From Siphonodentalium dalli (Eukaryota > Mollusca > Scaphopoda > Gadilida > Siphonodentaliidae), in assembly GCA_032622095.1 (NCBI GenBank), contig CP136064.1, positions 254,512,484 to 254,576,483 of the forward strand: 64,000 bases of DNA, written 5' to 3'. The position numbers and the translations under genes were made by a program. Positions 34,275 to 46,313 of the stretch are shown here, piece by piece. Every line of letters starts with the position of its first letter. The stretch's first letter is position 1. The notes under the pieces were generated by a model, which saw nothing but the letters and a program-made list of their open reading frames with translations, did no database searches and was not told the DNA's origin.

Positions 34275-35320
34275 AGATGGCGGTTACAACAACAGAACAG
34301 ACATGCGCACTCCAATTAAAATTATCCATAATTCACTTCACTACACCAGGGGCTCCCAATGGGTTATACATTATTTTCAGGCTATCGGATTATTTATATT
34401 TTCAACAACATATTATTACACCGGTGACTTTAAGTTTACAATTTCAGCCTGTCATGATTCTATCAATATGATTGAGTCATATTTTCAAAAACATATTATA
34501 CACCGGTGGTGTTAACTTTACAATTCCAGCATCTACGTGATTCTATCGGTATGGTTGAGTAAGGTACAAAAAAAATCTCCCACAATGCATTCGCCCAGTC
34601 GACCACAGAATATCAAAATCTCCGAAACAACTTACACCACCATGTGGCGTAATGAAGCCAACACTTTGCCGAGTTTTCGTTATCAATATTTCAACGAACT
34701 GCAAATCGACAAGATGGCGTTACATATCGACACGTGGTCGCTTTACTCACACAAATTCTAGATATCTTAGAAATGTAATCTGAAATTGAGTATAACCCCA
34801 GTCGCCCCCCGATCAAGCTTTGTAAATTTACACAATGAATGTATAATGGACTCTACGCTTTTGTTTTTCGGCAGATCAAATGTGTCACGACTCTGAGATG
34901 GCTGTATACCTTTACCGTGATGTGACCTTCGTGGTTAAATTGATTTGAAACACTATGTTGCGACTCACATCAACGCATTTATCTAGATAGTCATTATACC
35001 AAAATTTCCAGCACACAGTGCCATATTTTCTTATGTTTCAAATAAAGTGACCTTGATGACGAAATCATTCTCAGTTGTTTGCTTGTGACGAATGCACGAC
35101 CAACAATTTCCATTTTTGCGTTGTTCAATCGTAGTGTAACACGTATTCTATACGAATGGGCACTTTCGATGTTGTTGAATATTTTGGCAATAACAGTATA
35201 GTTTAATAGTGCATTTTTAAAATGAGATATGTCCCGTTGTCGGTGTGCATTTCTCCAAAGTTGCCGAATTTCAACACAACATGGAGCATATTTAAAATAT
35301 TTCGATTAATTCTAAATGTT
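34275..35320. other. No gene recognised
   Basis: TTATACACCGGTGRTTTAA-type phrase is duplicated at about 34,407 and 34,497. Nothing else stands out. Confidence 0.4.
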
Positions 35321-36770
35321 ATTATTAATTGGTTGTATCCATGTTGGCCGAGTTATGAGGACGAGGGCTGTCGTATTGGCCTGAGACCGCAGACCGAAGG
35401 CTAATACGATAGACCGAAAATCTCATAACTCGGTCAATGTGGAAACAACCAATTAATAAGTATTTTATTAATTAGCAACATTGGCAATATTTGTTTCACA
35501 ATATGAATATATTAACATTGTGTGCTTTATTAAATTAACAATTATTCCAGCAATTTTTATTCTTGTGAACTTTGTGAAGAACTTGCAGCGACTTCACAGT
35601 ACTGTCAGTTTCCATTGGGAATGATATTGATAAGCATGATTTGATCAACGTATATGGAATCCTATTAGGGCCACTTGCTAATGGCGCGCGCCGAAAGCGA
35701 CAAAAAAGTGCGCCATTAGTAACGCGCCGAAGGCGACAAAATGTGCGCCTTGTTTCGGCGCACGCCGAAAGTGCCGAAAGCGATAAAAGTGCGCCATTAC
35801 GGGTACACATTTTGTCGCTTTATATGCGTCATTAGCGTTGTTTCGGCGCGCGCCGAAAGCGCCGAAAGCGCCGAAAGCAACAAAATGTGCGCCTTTACGG
35901 CGCACTTGTTGTCGCTTTCGGGCGCGCGTATCGAAAGCGACAAAATGTGAGATATTAGCGCATGTTTCGGAACGCCGAAAGCGACAAAATGTGCGCCGTA
36001 ACGGCGCACTTTTTGTCGCTTTCGTCGCTTTCGTCGCTTTGGGCGCTTTGGGCGCTTTCGGTGCTTTCGGCGCTTTCGGCGCGTTACTAATGGCGCACTT
36101 TTTGTCGCTTTCGGCGCGCGTCGAAAGCGCCACTAGCAAGTGGCCCTAATAGGATTCCATAAACGTACGTATATATTTACACCCAAAAACAGTGACTATC
36201 CGTAATTCATCCGAAATCAACTGCAATCTATCTCCAGTCGACCCAATATTCTGCCGATCGAGTTAAATACGTATGACGTCATTTACGTTAACGCCTTTCT
36301 ACTATATGTTATTAATTGGTTGTTTCCATATTGGCCGAGTTATGAGGCCGATATATGCCGTATTGGCCTGAGGCCGGAGGCCGAAGGCTAATACGACAAA
36401 CCGAGGCCTCATAACTCGGTCATATATTTTATTAATTAGCAACAATGGCAATTATAGTTGTTTCACAAGATGAATATATTACCATAGATATACCATTGTG
36501 TGTTTTATTAAATTAACAATGTTTCCAGCAATTTTTATACTTGTGACCTTTGTGAAGAACTTGCAACGAGTTCACAGTACTGTCAGTATCAACTGGAATG
36601 CTATTGATGCGGATACATGTAGTTCATCCACGTACTTGTTCATTTACTTCCAAAACAGTGACTCTCCGTAATTCACCCGAAATCAACTGCAATCTATCCT
36701 CCTTCGACCCAATACTCTTTGCCGATCGAGCTAATTACGTATGACATCATTTACGTTACCTTGACTTATT
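35320..36770. repeat. Two-copy about 0.46-kb tandem repeat, first copy interrupted
   Basis: Copy 1 is 35,320-35,652 plus 36,162-36,300. Copy 2 is 36,307-36,770. Each begins TTATTAATTGGTTGT, contains a GGCCGAGTTATGAG/CTCATAACTCGG hairpin (35,344-35,440; 36,331-36,423) with an inner GTATTGGCCT/GGCTAATAC stem, and ends CAACTGCAATCTATC...ATTTACGTTA. Copy 1 is split by the 509-bp foldback. Confidence 0.85.
35653..36161. mobile_element. 509-bp GC-rich foldback with 6-bp target duplication
   Basis: Ends TATGGAATCCTATTAGGGCC and its exact reverse complement. AACGTA flanks both sides (35,647-35,652 and 36,162-36,167). The uninterrupted tandem copy has CCACGTAC at the homologous place, serving as an empty-site control. 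The interior consists of repeats of GCGCCGAAAGCGACAAAA and GTGCGCC in both orientations, far more GC-rich than its surroundings. Confidence 0.9.
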
Positions 36771-37749
36771 GGCCGCGTTTTCTACTTATTGGTCGACCTT
36801 TTGTTACTTATGACGTGGGCAGCGTTCTACCTATTGCGTCCGATAAATGTACGTATTGGCCTACTTTTTTTTTACTTATTTACCGTGTTTTTCACTTATT
36901 GTCCGACTGTTTTACTTATGATGCGGGCAGCTTTCTACTTATTGCGACAGATAACCTATAGCTAATTAATTATGGACGTTATCAGGTAGGCTATATATTA
37001 AGTCAGGTCGTTATCGATAGAAATGGAGCGTAGATGACTTGGTGTTATGAGAAATGTGTCGTACAAAAGTACAATTCTACGAAATTTATATTCGCACATT
37101 AAAACCCGTGTCATTATTTGCATTTTCTGCATCATCACGAGGTAATAAAATAAGCTCTTTGTGAAACAACCACTGCGTAAATAATATTGGTGGCGCTAAG
37201 TGGCGTCGGGGTTTTGCGTGAGCAACTTCTTATTTCTATCACATTCATATCTTTGTCATTTAATTTTTTGATGAACGCACCAGTTGTGAATTATAAACGA
37301 ATTAGATACAGGACTAGGGGGTTATTTGGTTTATCTAAACTCAGTAATCTAACTAATTTATTTAGCTATCAGACGTTCTGATTCGCTGTTATACCAGGAA
37401 AACACATCTACTTCCCCATGTATGGCCTTGATACCTAAAAGCCCCGCCGGTCGCCGCCGACTTAACCATTAACATTCAAATTTTGTGGAAAACCCAACCG
37501 ATATATTTCTCAGCTAAATAACCATGGACAAACAATTCCTTTCATTTGTGCATATTTGGATGCTTATGTAGTTAATGTTTTGATATATTGATTCATGATT
37601 ACGTAACGAAAAGAACAAACTCTGGAACATTTGCCTAGTAAAAGTTATCAAAATGTTCATGACATTCTTCATATATGGAACTCTTTTCCATATAAACTGT
37701 ATCTTATTTGTGTAACAACTTATTGAATTCCTAAGATATCACTACGAAT
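36771..37749. other. No gene recognised; diverged ACTTATTGGCCG repeats
   Basis: Five to six echoes of TTTTCTACTTATTGGYCG occur at 36,760-36,950. The remainder has no signal. Confidence 0.4.
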
Positions 37750-39130
37750 GTAGTTAACCGTGTGGGCATGTGTATGTTAGATCTCACTGCGCATGTACAT
37801 GTAGTCATTGTAGTTAACCATTTGGGCATGTGTATGTTAGATCTCACTGCGCATGTACATGTAGTCATTGTAGTTAACCGTTTGGTCATGTGTATGTTAG
37901 ATCTCACTGCGCATGTACACGTAGTCATTGTAGTTAACCGTTTGGGCATGTGTATGTTAGATCTCACTGCGCATGTACACGTAGTCATTGTAGTGAACCG
38001 TTTGGGCATGTGTATGTTAGATCTCACTGCGCATGTACACGTAGTCATTGTAGTTAACCGTTTGGGCATGTGTATGTTAGATCTCACTGCGCATGTACAT
38101 GTAGTCATTGTAGTGAACCGTTTGGGCATGTGTATGTTAGATCTCACTGCGCATGTACATGTAGTCATTGTAGTTAACCGTTTGGGCATGTGTACGTTAG
38201 ATCTCACTGCGCATGTACATGTAGTCATTGTGGTTAACCGTTTGGGCATGTGTATGTTAGATCTCACTGCGCATGTACACGTAGTCATTGTAGTGAACGG
38301 TTTGGGCAAGTGTATGTTAGATCTCACTGCGCATGTACATGTAGTCATTGTAGTTAACCGTTTGGGCATGTGTATGTTAGATCTCACTGCGCATGTACAC
38401 GTAGTCATTGTAGTGAACCGTTTGGGCATGTGTATGTTAGATCTCACTGCGCATGTACACGTAGTCATTGTAGTTAACCGTTTGGGCATGTGTATGTTAG
38501 ATCTCACTGCGCATGTACACGTAGTCATTGTAGTGAACCGTTTGGGCATGTGTATGTTAGATCTCACTGCGCATGTACACGTAGTCATTGTAGTTAACCG
38601 TTTGGGCATGTGTATGTTAGATCTCACTGCGCATGTACATGTAGTCATTGTAGTGAACCGTTTGGGCATGTGTATGTTAGATCTCACTGCGCATGTACAT
38701 GTAGTCATTGTAGTTAACCGTTTGGGCATGTGTACGTTAGATCTCACTGCGCATGTACATGTAGTCATTGTAGTTAACCGTTTGGGCATGTGTATGTTAG
38801 ATCTCACTGCGCATGTACACGTAGTCATTGTAGTGAACCGTTTGGGCATGTGTATGTTAGATCTCACTGCGCATGTACATGTAGTCATTGTAGTTAACCG
38901 TTTGGGCATGTGTATGTTAGATCCCACTGCGCATGTACACGTAGTCATTGTAGTGAACCGTTTGGGCATGTGTATGTTAGATCTCACTGCGCATGTACAC
39001 GTAGTCATTGTAGTTAACCGTTTGGGCATGTGTATGTTAGATCTCACTGCGCATGTACATGTAGTCATTGTAGTGAATCGTTTGGTATGTATGTTAGATC
39101 TCACGACACATGTAGTGAACCGTTTGGCAT
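37750..39130. repeat. 60-bp satellite, about 22 units, open on both strands
   Basis: The unit TGTGTATGTTAGATCTCACT...TAGTTAACCGTTTGGGCA repeats with exact period 60 until about 39,075, then decays. As 60 is divisible by three and the unit lacks stops in one frame per strand, 461-codon (plus) and 457-codon (minus) frames arise. Both translate into a monotonous 20-residue repeat and are not regarded as genes. Units alternate TAGTTAAC/TAGTGAAC, and a 540-bp (9-unit) higher-order block is duplicated. Confidence 0.97.
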
Positions 39131-39145
39131 GTCTATGTCAGAGGT

Positions 39146-40058
39146 AGTTTGTCGTTCACATCCTAGTATACTACAACCCTCTATGGTGATTTGGCTGCCA
39201 ATTGCCAGGCAAAATATGCGAGTCAATTCTTTTCTAGAATAGTATACTCGTACGTTGACATGCCTGTTCATCATTGTGTAGATATGTATTTATGGGACCG
39301 ACTCATATAATATAAAGATGAGTAAGTGAACAGAACTTGCTCATTATTACAAAAACAGTTACTCATCTTTGTGATGAAAACAACTTTCGATTTAGGGATT
39401 TCTGCATGTTTCTGCCACTGTAAATTTTTATCTTGTCATACCGGTATGTTCTTCAGTAATTTAATTGTCATCCACTGTTGCAGCATGGAATCGAAAAGTG
39501 TTATCAACTTTATAACGAGTCAAAGTCGGACACTTTGGGTCGTATATAGACTATATCTGATTTTTTGACGTCACCAATTATTGTCTAATACGACGCTGTT
39601 GTCTTGAATCTCGGAAGCTCTAATGTCGCACATTAGATAGGTGGGCTTAAAGCATTAATGTCGTAATCGGCTGTCAAGAGACCAACCCAAATCAGTTGAC
39701 GTGCAACATTCTCTATATAAACGTCATAAACTTATTTATTTGTTTTTATTAATTTATTTATAAGGGAAAGTAGGTCCACAATGAATTTCTAACGGGTCTA
39801 CTCCGACACTCTACTGGATCAAATCATCGGACCCAATGAAGTTTTAATATTGTTTTTAACTAAACTAAAATCACCACAACTCAACACGATCTACGTGTAT
39901 CTCAAAGCTTTATTTTCCAACTGATGTACAGCAGTTGATCAATACTGCATGGTTCTGTACTCTGTAGAGACTATACCGTGCGAAAGGAAATGATATCATA
40001 TTTAATATGGATTTGATTCTTATAAGTTTGCATACTTACATATATCCGATAATCCTTA

Positions 40059-40060
<2 letters not shown>
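39146..40060. other. No gene recognised
   Basis: AT-rich with no exon-like signal. Confidence 0.4.
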
Positions 40061-40091
<31 letters not shown>

Positions 40092-40092
<1 letters not shown>

Positions 40093-41139
40093 CTATTATA
40101 TATTTTGAAAGATCTGTGTGTGTGTGTGTGTGTGTGTATCTGTCTGTGTGTGTGTGTAATCGATGAACTCAAAAACGACCGACCCGATTTCGATGAAACT
40201 TGGTACGTGGGGGTATTTTCGGCCGGGGGTTAACATAGGCCTATTGATTTGCCAGTGCGATGTGACCTTGACCTTCAAAACTCATATCTCGGGATCCGCA
40301 GTGCTATCACGCCGGATTTAGCACTGCGATGCAGGGAGGATAACTCTATATTCATACGTCGACGAACGTTAGCAATTTGCAGGCATGCAATTACGCATCG
40401 TGTATTTTTCCCAAAATTATAACATTTACAATATATATTGTCAATTTGCAGGCTATTAAAAATCGTGCATCTATCCCAAAATATATCATTTATTACAATT
40501 TCTGATATATAAATTTTTTGTTACAGCTAATATTCTTAGGTCTATTGTCGATAGATTTATTTTTTGTATATTCACACCAGCATAGGCTCAAGCTGTTTAC
40601 ATTTACCCCGCGGGTCTGGAATCTCATCCAAGAATCCATTTAGCTGAAATGATACTTCGTTGTTGCGAAATGGAATCTACCGATGGCCCCAAGCCGTCAA
40701 TGTCAACAACATTGAAATTGTTCAACTTTGACTGCGAGAAAATAATTAGTTAAAATTTACCACACAATGCTAATTTATCTTTACGTTGAAGCTTGATAAT
40801 TAATGAGCGTGTGTATATGAGGCGCGTTTACATACTTTAGTGGAAATCAAATCGGGTAAAACTGGCGGATTTTTACGGACGAAATTTGATACATAGGGTA
40901 TCTCGGTATCCGCTGGGCCGATTTCCCGGTATCCGCTTGCCCAATTTCCACCATTTTTGGGGTGTTGGTGTTGGAAAATAGCCAGACGGATTTTGACAAA
41001 ATTTGATACTTAGTGGACCATAGTGGTAATTGTTTCCAGGGAGTGTTTTGGACGGGTCAAATCGTGACCCCACCTGACCTTGACCTTCAAAATGGTCAAT
41101 TCAATGTCAAAGCCCGGACGAAGTCGGGTCACCTTCTAG
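40092..41139 (+). mobile_element. Helitron-like non-autonomous element (plus)
   Basis: The 5' end TCTATTATATATTTTG follows (TA)n. The 3' end is a short hairpin CCCGGACGAAGTCGGG, then TCACCTTCTAG, followed by TATATA. A 5'-TC, a terminal hairpin about 10 nt before CTRR and an A|T target are the Helitron signature. Inside are a (TG)n tract and the widespread GACCCGATTTCGATGAAACT phrase. No Rep/helicase frame. Confidence 0.75.
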
Positions 41140-41163
41140 TATATATATATATATATATATATA
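41140..41163. repeat. (TA)n between two Helitron-like 3' ends
   Basis: Pure alternating TA joining the two CTAG termini. Confidence 0.95.
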
Positions 41164-41940
41164 CTAGAAGGTGACCCGACTTCGTCCGGGCTTTGACCTT
41201 GAATTGACCATTTTGAAGGTCAAGGTCAGGTGGGGTCAAACACCAACACCCCAAAAATGGTGGAAATCGGCCCAGCGGATACCGGGAAATCGGCCCAGCG
41301 GATACCGAGATACCCTATGCATCAAATGTCGTCCGTAAAAATCCGCCAGTTTAACCCGATTTGATTTCCACTCAAGTATATAAACGCGCCTCATATACAC
41401 ACGCTCATTAATTATCAAGTTTCAACGTAAAGATAAATTACCATCGGTGCCCGAGATATCGCCAAGACGTCTGAAACAGTTAAATGCATCGGCCGGTTAA
41501 GCGTTAACGTGATCTAACGTTATGACCTCTAACGACGTCATAGAAGTTACGCATTGTTTTTATCCTGATGGAAGATAGTACCACCTCTTCTTGATAATTG
41601 AGGCAGATAACTAAAACGGATACATACGCATTATATATCGTTGGAAAGAGGAAACACGAAAGATTCTCACAGTGTCATTATTATTACTGGCATTTTATTA
41701 TTCGCGCTGTTTCGAATCGATTTGTAAGCACCGAACTCAAATGAAAGTCCCGTAACACAGCATAAAAACAGATTTGACCTCGGCACGTGAAAAGTTGACC
41801 TCGGATCTGAAAATCAATAGGCCCATGTTCGTTCCCGGGTCGAATTACGTGTCCGTACCAAGATTGGTCGAAATCGGTCCAGCCGTGTTCGAGTCCATCG
41901 CGAACACACACACACAGATGTTCCAAAAATATATAATAGA
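41164..41940 (-). mobile_element. Helitron-like non-autonomous element (minus), shorter copy
   Basis: Same termini as the plus copy in reverse complement: CTAG next to (TA)n at 41,164-41,167, and TCTATTATATATTTTTGG ending at 41,940 next to another (TA)n. It aligns with the plus copy at both ends but lacks about 90 bp corresponding to 40,973-41,064. The middle parts do not align. Confidence 0.75.
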
Positions 41941-41992
41941 TATATATATATATATATATATATAGCTATATATATATATATATATATACTTA
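41941..41992. repeat. (TA)n microsatellite
   Basis: Alternating TA with one interruption (GC). It flanks the 5' end of the minus Helitron-like element. Confidence 0.95.
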
Positions 41993-43124
41993 TCTGTCAT
42001 AAGTATTAGGCAGACCCGATATATATGTAGACCGTCATTATGCAGACCTCTGTTTTAGGCAGACATTTTTTGGTCGGCCTAATTTTCGCACGCCCATAAA
42101 TATGTTCCACAGGTAATGACTGGGTCTGTTCTTTCACTTAGGCCGTCGTTTGCTGATACAATGAGCGATTTCATCTCACTAGGACAAAAAAGTGAATTTT
42201 TAAGCCTTTAAATTTAGACAGCGTATATCTGTGACATTATATAATCACAGCTTTCGGCAGACGTTTTTCAAACATCAAATACAGACTGAAAATCAATGTA
42301 TATCAGTATTTTTTAAACATTTTATTTTTATTCAACCATTAAAGTGTGTTTTAACTGGAACTAAAACGAAAAAGTTTCAAGATGTCCGCAAAATTGCGTG
42401 AATCTCATCAGCGAAAATAAATATTTCTGGTGGAGACATTTTGTATTTCCGGTTTCGAACAAGAAGCACAATGCAACACGTTGAAGAAGATGGCATCAAA
42501 TGTCATACGGGAACGTTGTATAAGTATAAGAGATTCACTAATCCAGTTCTCTTAACTAATTCTATTTAGTGTTTACTGGCAACTGTAATTTGACAATATA
42601 TCAGTTTATGATATACATGTAAGTGTTCACACATCTCTCAGTAAGACTGAGAGTCAATTTCGCGGTGCTCTTTCCGGCTTTCGCATCGCCCTTGGCCATG
42701 TCGGCCAGGCTTGGGGGTTTATACTTAGTACTCAAATTTATACCAAGTTATACCGGGTCTGACAAATGTGAGGATACCGCTAACATAGCCATATTCAGTT
42801 CTTCGTGGCTGAATCTAGCTATATAATGAAATATTCTATTCTCGAACCGAATGTTTTTCAATAATAAACTAGAAGAAGTAATTTGCGCATCAAAATTAGG
42901 TCACCCTAGGGCCTAGGCTATATAATGTCCTATTTTGTCACTTGCTAAGTTTCAACCAAATCAAAAATGTCACTTGTTTTGTGATAAAGTGTTTTAATTT
43001 ATCGACACAGTGATTTCGATTTTGTGTGAAAACTGGCAATCTCACACGACTTGCCCGTCGAGTAAATTTTGGGCTGAAGTTTGTTTTATTGTGACGCCAA
43101 CCTCCAAAAAGCCCACCCACCTAC
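41993..43124. other. No gene recognised
   Basis: GGCAGAC phrases repeat at 42,010-42,070. Nothing definite. Confidence 0.35.
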
Positions 43125-43248
43125 CTGCCTCGTCAAAGACAGCACCGGTACATATACTAGTAGTCAGTACTCCTGTATTACTTTCCACTGGTAAAACGGA
43201 AAGGATAATTATAATGGTGTACAAAACCTCGAGCATTTGAACCCACAC
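43125..43248 (-). CDS. Possible signal-peptide exon of a secreted protein
   Basis: Minus strand. ATG at 43,248 (or 43,236) opens MWVQMLEVLYTIIIILSVLP, then VESNTGVLTTSICTGAVFDE. It has a classic signal-peptide profile and ends at a near-consensus donor GAGGCAG|GTAGGT in phase 1. No second exon with matching phase was found within 2 kb, and the protein is not recognised. Confidence 0.4.
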
Positions 43249-43249
43249 A

Positions 43250-43730
43250 CCACCAGCAGGTTGTGAGCGATACCGATAACTATTTGTAACCGTATTATAC
43301 AGATAGTGTGCGGTAAGCTAAATTGATGAGTTGTGCTGGATCGGTTAATCTTGGGTTAGAGATCACGTCCCTCCTTTTCAACTGTCAAGTCCGATTTGTG
43401 TATCAACCCATATTTCTTTGATCATTTTAAAAATTTATTGATTATAATAATGTGATACATGTACATTGATGGGAAGAGCTCTTACTATATATTTCAGTGC
43501 AGGAACCTCCGGTTATAGACACACTGGTCCACGTGCTACCACGGCCGAGTAACGTAATAACAATGTGGTGACTCTAGACTAGAAGCGTTTTTTAACGTGC
43601 ACTCACCGAGGTGTGTACACAGATCCACCAGTAATGTCTGTGCCCGATTTGACAGTCTACTGTAACAGGACGTTAGCTGAGTTGTCCTGATCCCGGGCAA
43701 GTCTGAACAGTCTTACATTGCGTCGCCCGA
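43250..43730. other. No gene recognised
   Basis: No repeat or exon signal. Confidence 0.4.
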
Positions 43731-44012
43731 GTGCTGAAATGTTCTATGTCCATTTTTCTGTTTTGTTGGGAAATCGAGTTTGAAGTTTTCGATACCTGGT
43801 TTGACTATTCCCAGACTTGCTAGGTCCGACAGAGTAATATATTTAGATCCGTCGTGAGAAATAATGTTTATAAGAACAGTTTCAGTGCAGATAAACGTCC
43901 ATTTTTTCGGATATTATCATTTTTATGTTTGGAGATAGAACATTTCAGTCACAAATCCCCAAGTGTGTCTCCATGCTTAATTGTTCATGTACATAGAACA
44001 TTTTAGCACTCA
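43731..44012. repeat. Cluster 1 of a dispersed motif GGASATAGAACATTTYAGCACTC
   Basis: Three occurrences: 43,731-43,753 (minus), 43,931-43,952 (plus), 43,989-44,012 (plus). They are separated by unrelated sequence, so this is not a tandem repeat. See also 48,128-48,642. Confidence 0.75.
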
Positions 44013-44170
44013 TAATCTACCATGTAGTTTCAGTGTAAAAGTAGCATCTCTGTGGGAACGGACAATCATATTATTAACACATCTTCGTTCTTCTTTGCAT
44101 TCTCGTTCACATATTTTTGGTTTTCACCACATATACACTCTAACAAATTATTTCGAACTAAACTGGTTTC

Positions 44171-44507
44171 GAAGTAACTCTTCAGCTATTTTAGAAGGAT
44201 TTGGTTTCAGATTTATTCACGAAGAACCAGTTTGATCTCACACATTCCCAGTTGGTTCTACTTTTGGTTCCAGATAGGGGACAACATTGTAGACTGTGTG
44301 TGCTTCAGATAACAGTAGCAGGGGTCTGAAGAACCCAGGGTATACAATGTTGTCCCAAAGTTGGAACCAAATAGAGAACCGATTGATTTTCGTGAGAAAT
44401 ACTTGATCCGACGGACATGATGAATAACCTGTTGCTCGTCGTGAATTCTTCCTGAAAAATCTGAAACCAACATTTAGTGATTCTAAAATGGCCGAAGAGT
44501 CACTTCA
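44171..44507. repeat. Foldback, about 340 bp
   Basis: GAAGTAACTCTTCAGCTATT..GGTTTCAGATTT..TTCACGA pairs with 44,440-44,507. An inner pair GGACAACATTGTA/TACAATGTTGTCC continues the stem. Confidence 0.75.
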
Positions 44508-44760
44508 AAAACAGTTAATGTTGGTTCCGATAGTGTGCGTGTGTTATCCCTTGCACAGCTTTACATACCACACTTAATAAGTACGGAAAACTGGACCATA
44601 TCATGCAGTTACAGATTAGGGAAGGAGGAAGCTGAAATATGTGTTTTGATTGGCCAAACAATTTAATGGGACATTGCATATTAAAATTAACTGAACACAA
44701 CATGTTGCATTCTAACTTCAATACAACACAGACAATAGAAATTAAACAGCTGTATGATTA

Positions 44761-44987
44761 GGATATGGACTGATTGGCTTGTTATTGAAATTCCGATCGG
44801 AATTCGGAACGCATGTATGGCTTAGTTGTGATAAAACGCAATGTTCACCGATAACCAAATGATTGTAATAACCAAAATGAATGCAGGTAATCAAAAATAA
44901 TGTCAGCAAACATATTAAACTGAAACTATTCAAGGAATTCATCTAAACCGATCGGAATTTCAATAACAAGCCAATCAGTTCATATCC
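44761..44987. mobile_element. MITE-like element with 40-bp inverted ends
   Basis: GGATATGGACTGATTGGCTT... (44,761-44,800) is mirrored by ...AAGCCAATCAGTTCATATCC (44,948-44,987) with one mismatch. It is 227 bp long. Target duplication unclear. Confidence 0.75.
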
Positions 44988-45657
44988 AATTCAGAAGGCC
45001 GGAAACTACACTCAAATGGTATATTAAGTAATCAACATTTAACCATAAATTTGAATTAAAAAAATTCCATTGGCGAAAACCATGCCAAACAAAGATGACA
45101 TTGAGGTAATGTATAATCTAGCCCAGGTTTCCATTGGACATCCTTGTTATACTATATGTGGCGTGCGTGTGGATGCCACACACATAGTATGGCATGGATG
45201 TTCAGAGGAAATTCAGACTACCATTATTAATTTCATTGCAATTTGATCTTTAAATTATCTAGCGACCGCAATACATTTTCCAGATATGTGGGTCAATATT
45301 TCAGTTATTTGATCTACATGCTCATTGTTAAACTTTGTAGAATGAATGAATATAAACAGAGTGAAAATTGGCCTATACTCTTGCAATTTTTGAATCGACT
45401 AACATTTTAACTTTCCTATACGTTTTTCCCGACTTTTGAACCGGACCACAATGTCATATTTATAGAGAACACAACAGAAATTCAACCCCATATTGCCCGA
45501 ACATAGCAATCAACATCGTACGAACCTCGGCATTATTAATAATACATCACCAAGGTGTGATAGTAAAAAAAGTACCCAACAAACCCCCTAAATGGGTAAC
45601 AAATATTCACGGAACCTAGTGAGCTCATAAATACATAATTCATGTCTTATCAACGTT
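44988..45657. other. No gene recognised; small imperfect hairpin
   Basis: An imperfect hairpin (ACTATATGTGGC / GCCACACACATAGT) lies at about 45,150-45,192. Confidence 0.4.
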
Positions 45658-46002
45658 CTACTTAAGGTTTTTCTTTTGTGTCGGAAAGATTGCCTGGTAA
45701 TACGCCTTATCAATTTGGGACATAAACTTATACATAGACTTGATGTCGGCAACCTTTTCCTTTGATAGAACACGACGATTGCGAATTACGAGAGCAGCAG
45801 GCAAATCGTGACACACGGCGACTTTACGTCTGCTCAGGCGCACAAGAGAAACCTCCGTGAAACTCTCTTCCGCAAACGAGGTTTTGAATGAAGCATTCAT
45901 CTTCTTCTGTCTATTGAAAACCAGATGTTTCACCATCGTGAATGGAACTTTGTCAAATCGAAGTTTGTCTGCTACCTTCTTGTAATCGGTTGTGCTATAT
46001 CA
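45658..46002 (-). CDS. ORF downstream of the F-box gene, transposon-protein-like tail
   Basis: Minus strand. ATG at 45,936 gives 92 codons, and the same frame is open upstream to 46,002 (TTDYKKVADKLRFDKVPF). Features: basic MVKHLVFNRQKKMN; SRRKVAVCHDLPAALVIRNR; then SKEKVADIKSMYKFMSQIDK and AYYQAIFP. The pattern L-P...I..eK..Di..m..f....yY is like the C-terminal segment of many uncharacterised transposon-derived proteins (weak recollection). It overlaps the end of the preceding ORF by about 30 nt in a different frame, so it needs a frameshift or splicing to be joined to it. Confidence 0.4.
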
Positions 46003-46310
46003 GATACGGGCAATTCATCCGTGGTCGAACACGTTGCATCAGTGGAGGTGATGGGATAAAGATCTAGTAAGTTTTGACAGTAACTGTTATTGGATGTGAG
46101 AACGATCTCTTCTGAATACTCCGTAGGGCACGAATTATGAACATTGTTAACGAGCGAATTATCATCTGGCACATTCGAAAACTGTATGACTGGATCAACT
46201 GAAAGAACGTTGTCGACCGAATCCAACGACGACAGACAATCGCGGCTAGGCGAACTTTCGACATCAGATGAGAGTTCGTTCAACATGCACAATGCTTCGT
46301 CGACGTTCAT
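45972..46310 (-). CDS. Acidic Ser/Asp-rich ORF in frame after the F-box stop
   Basis: Minus strand, 112 codons, MNVDEALCMLNELSSDVESS..., rich in S, D, N and T, without hydrophobic core or known domain. Its ATG lies one codon after the TGA of the F-box ORF and in the same frame (TGA-ATC-ATG). It could be the continuation of an F-box protein interrupted by a nonsense change, a readthrough product, or a second cistron. Confidence 0.4.
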   Translation of the reverse strand: MNVDEALCMLNELSSDVESSPSRDCLSSLDSVDNVLSVDPVIQFSNVPDDNSLVNNVHNSCPTEYSEEIVLTSNNSYCQNLLDLYPITSTDATCSTTDELPVSDIAQPITRR

Positions 46311-46313
46311 GAT

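Noticed and set aside
35535..36149. Overlapping ORFs rich in KAPKAPKA and FRRFRRA on both strands
   Set aside because: Arise from the GCGCCGAAAGCG units of the foldback element.
37762..39147. 461-codon plus-strand and 457-codon minus-strand ORFs
   Set aside because: Both are generated by the stop-free 60-bp satellite unit; monotonous translation, no start context, both strands equally open.
41236..41418. Foldback transposon explanation for 40.09-41.94 kb
   Set aside because: Both halves end with Helitron-type hairpin plus CTAG at a TA tract and start with TC, so two independent rolling-circle insertions fit better.
42640..42720. Minus-strand MAKGDAKAGKSTAK resembling the start of cytochrome c
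   Set aside because: Similarity ends before the CxxCH haem site; too short to support.
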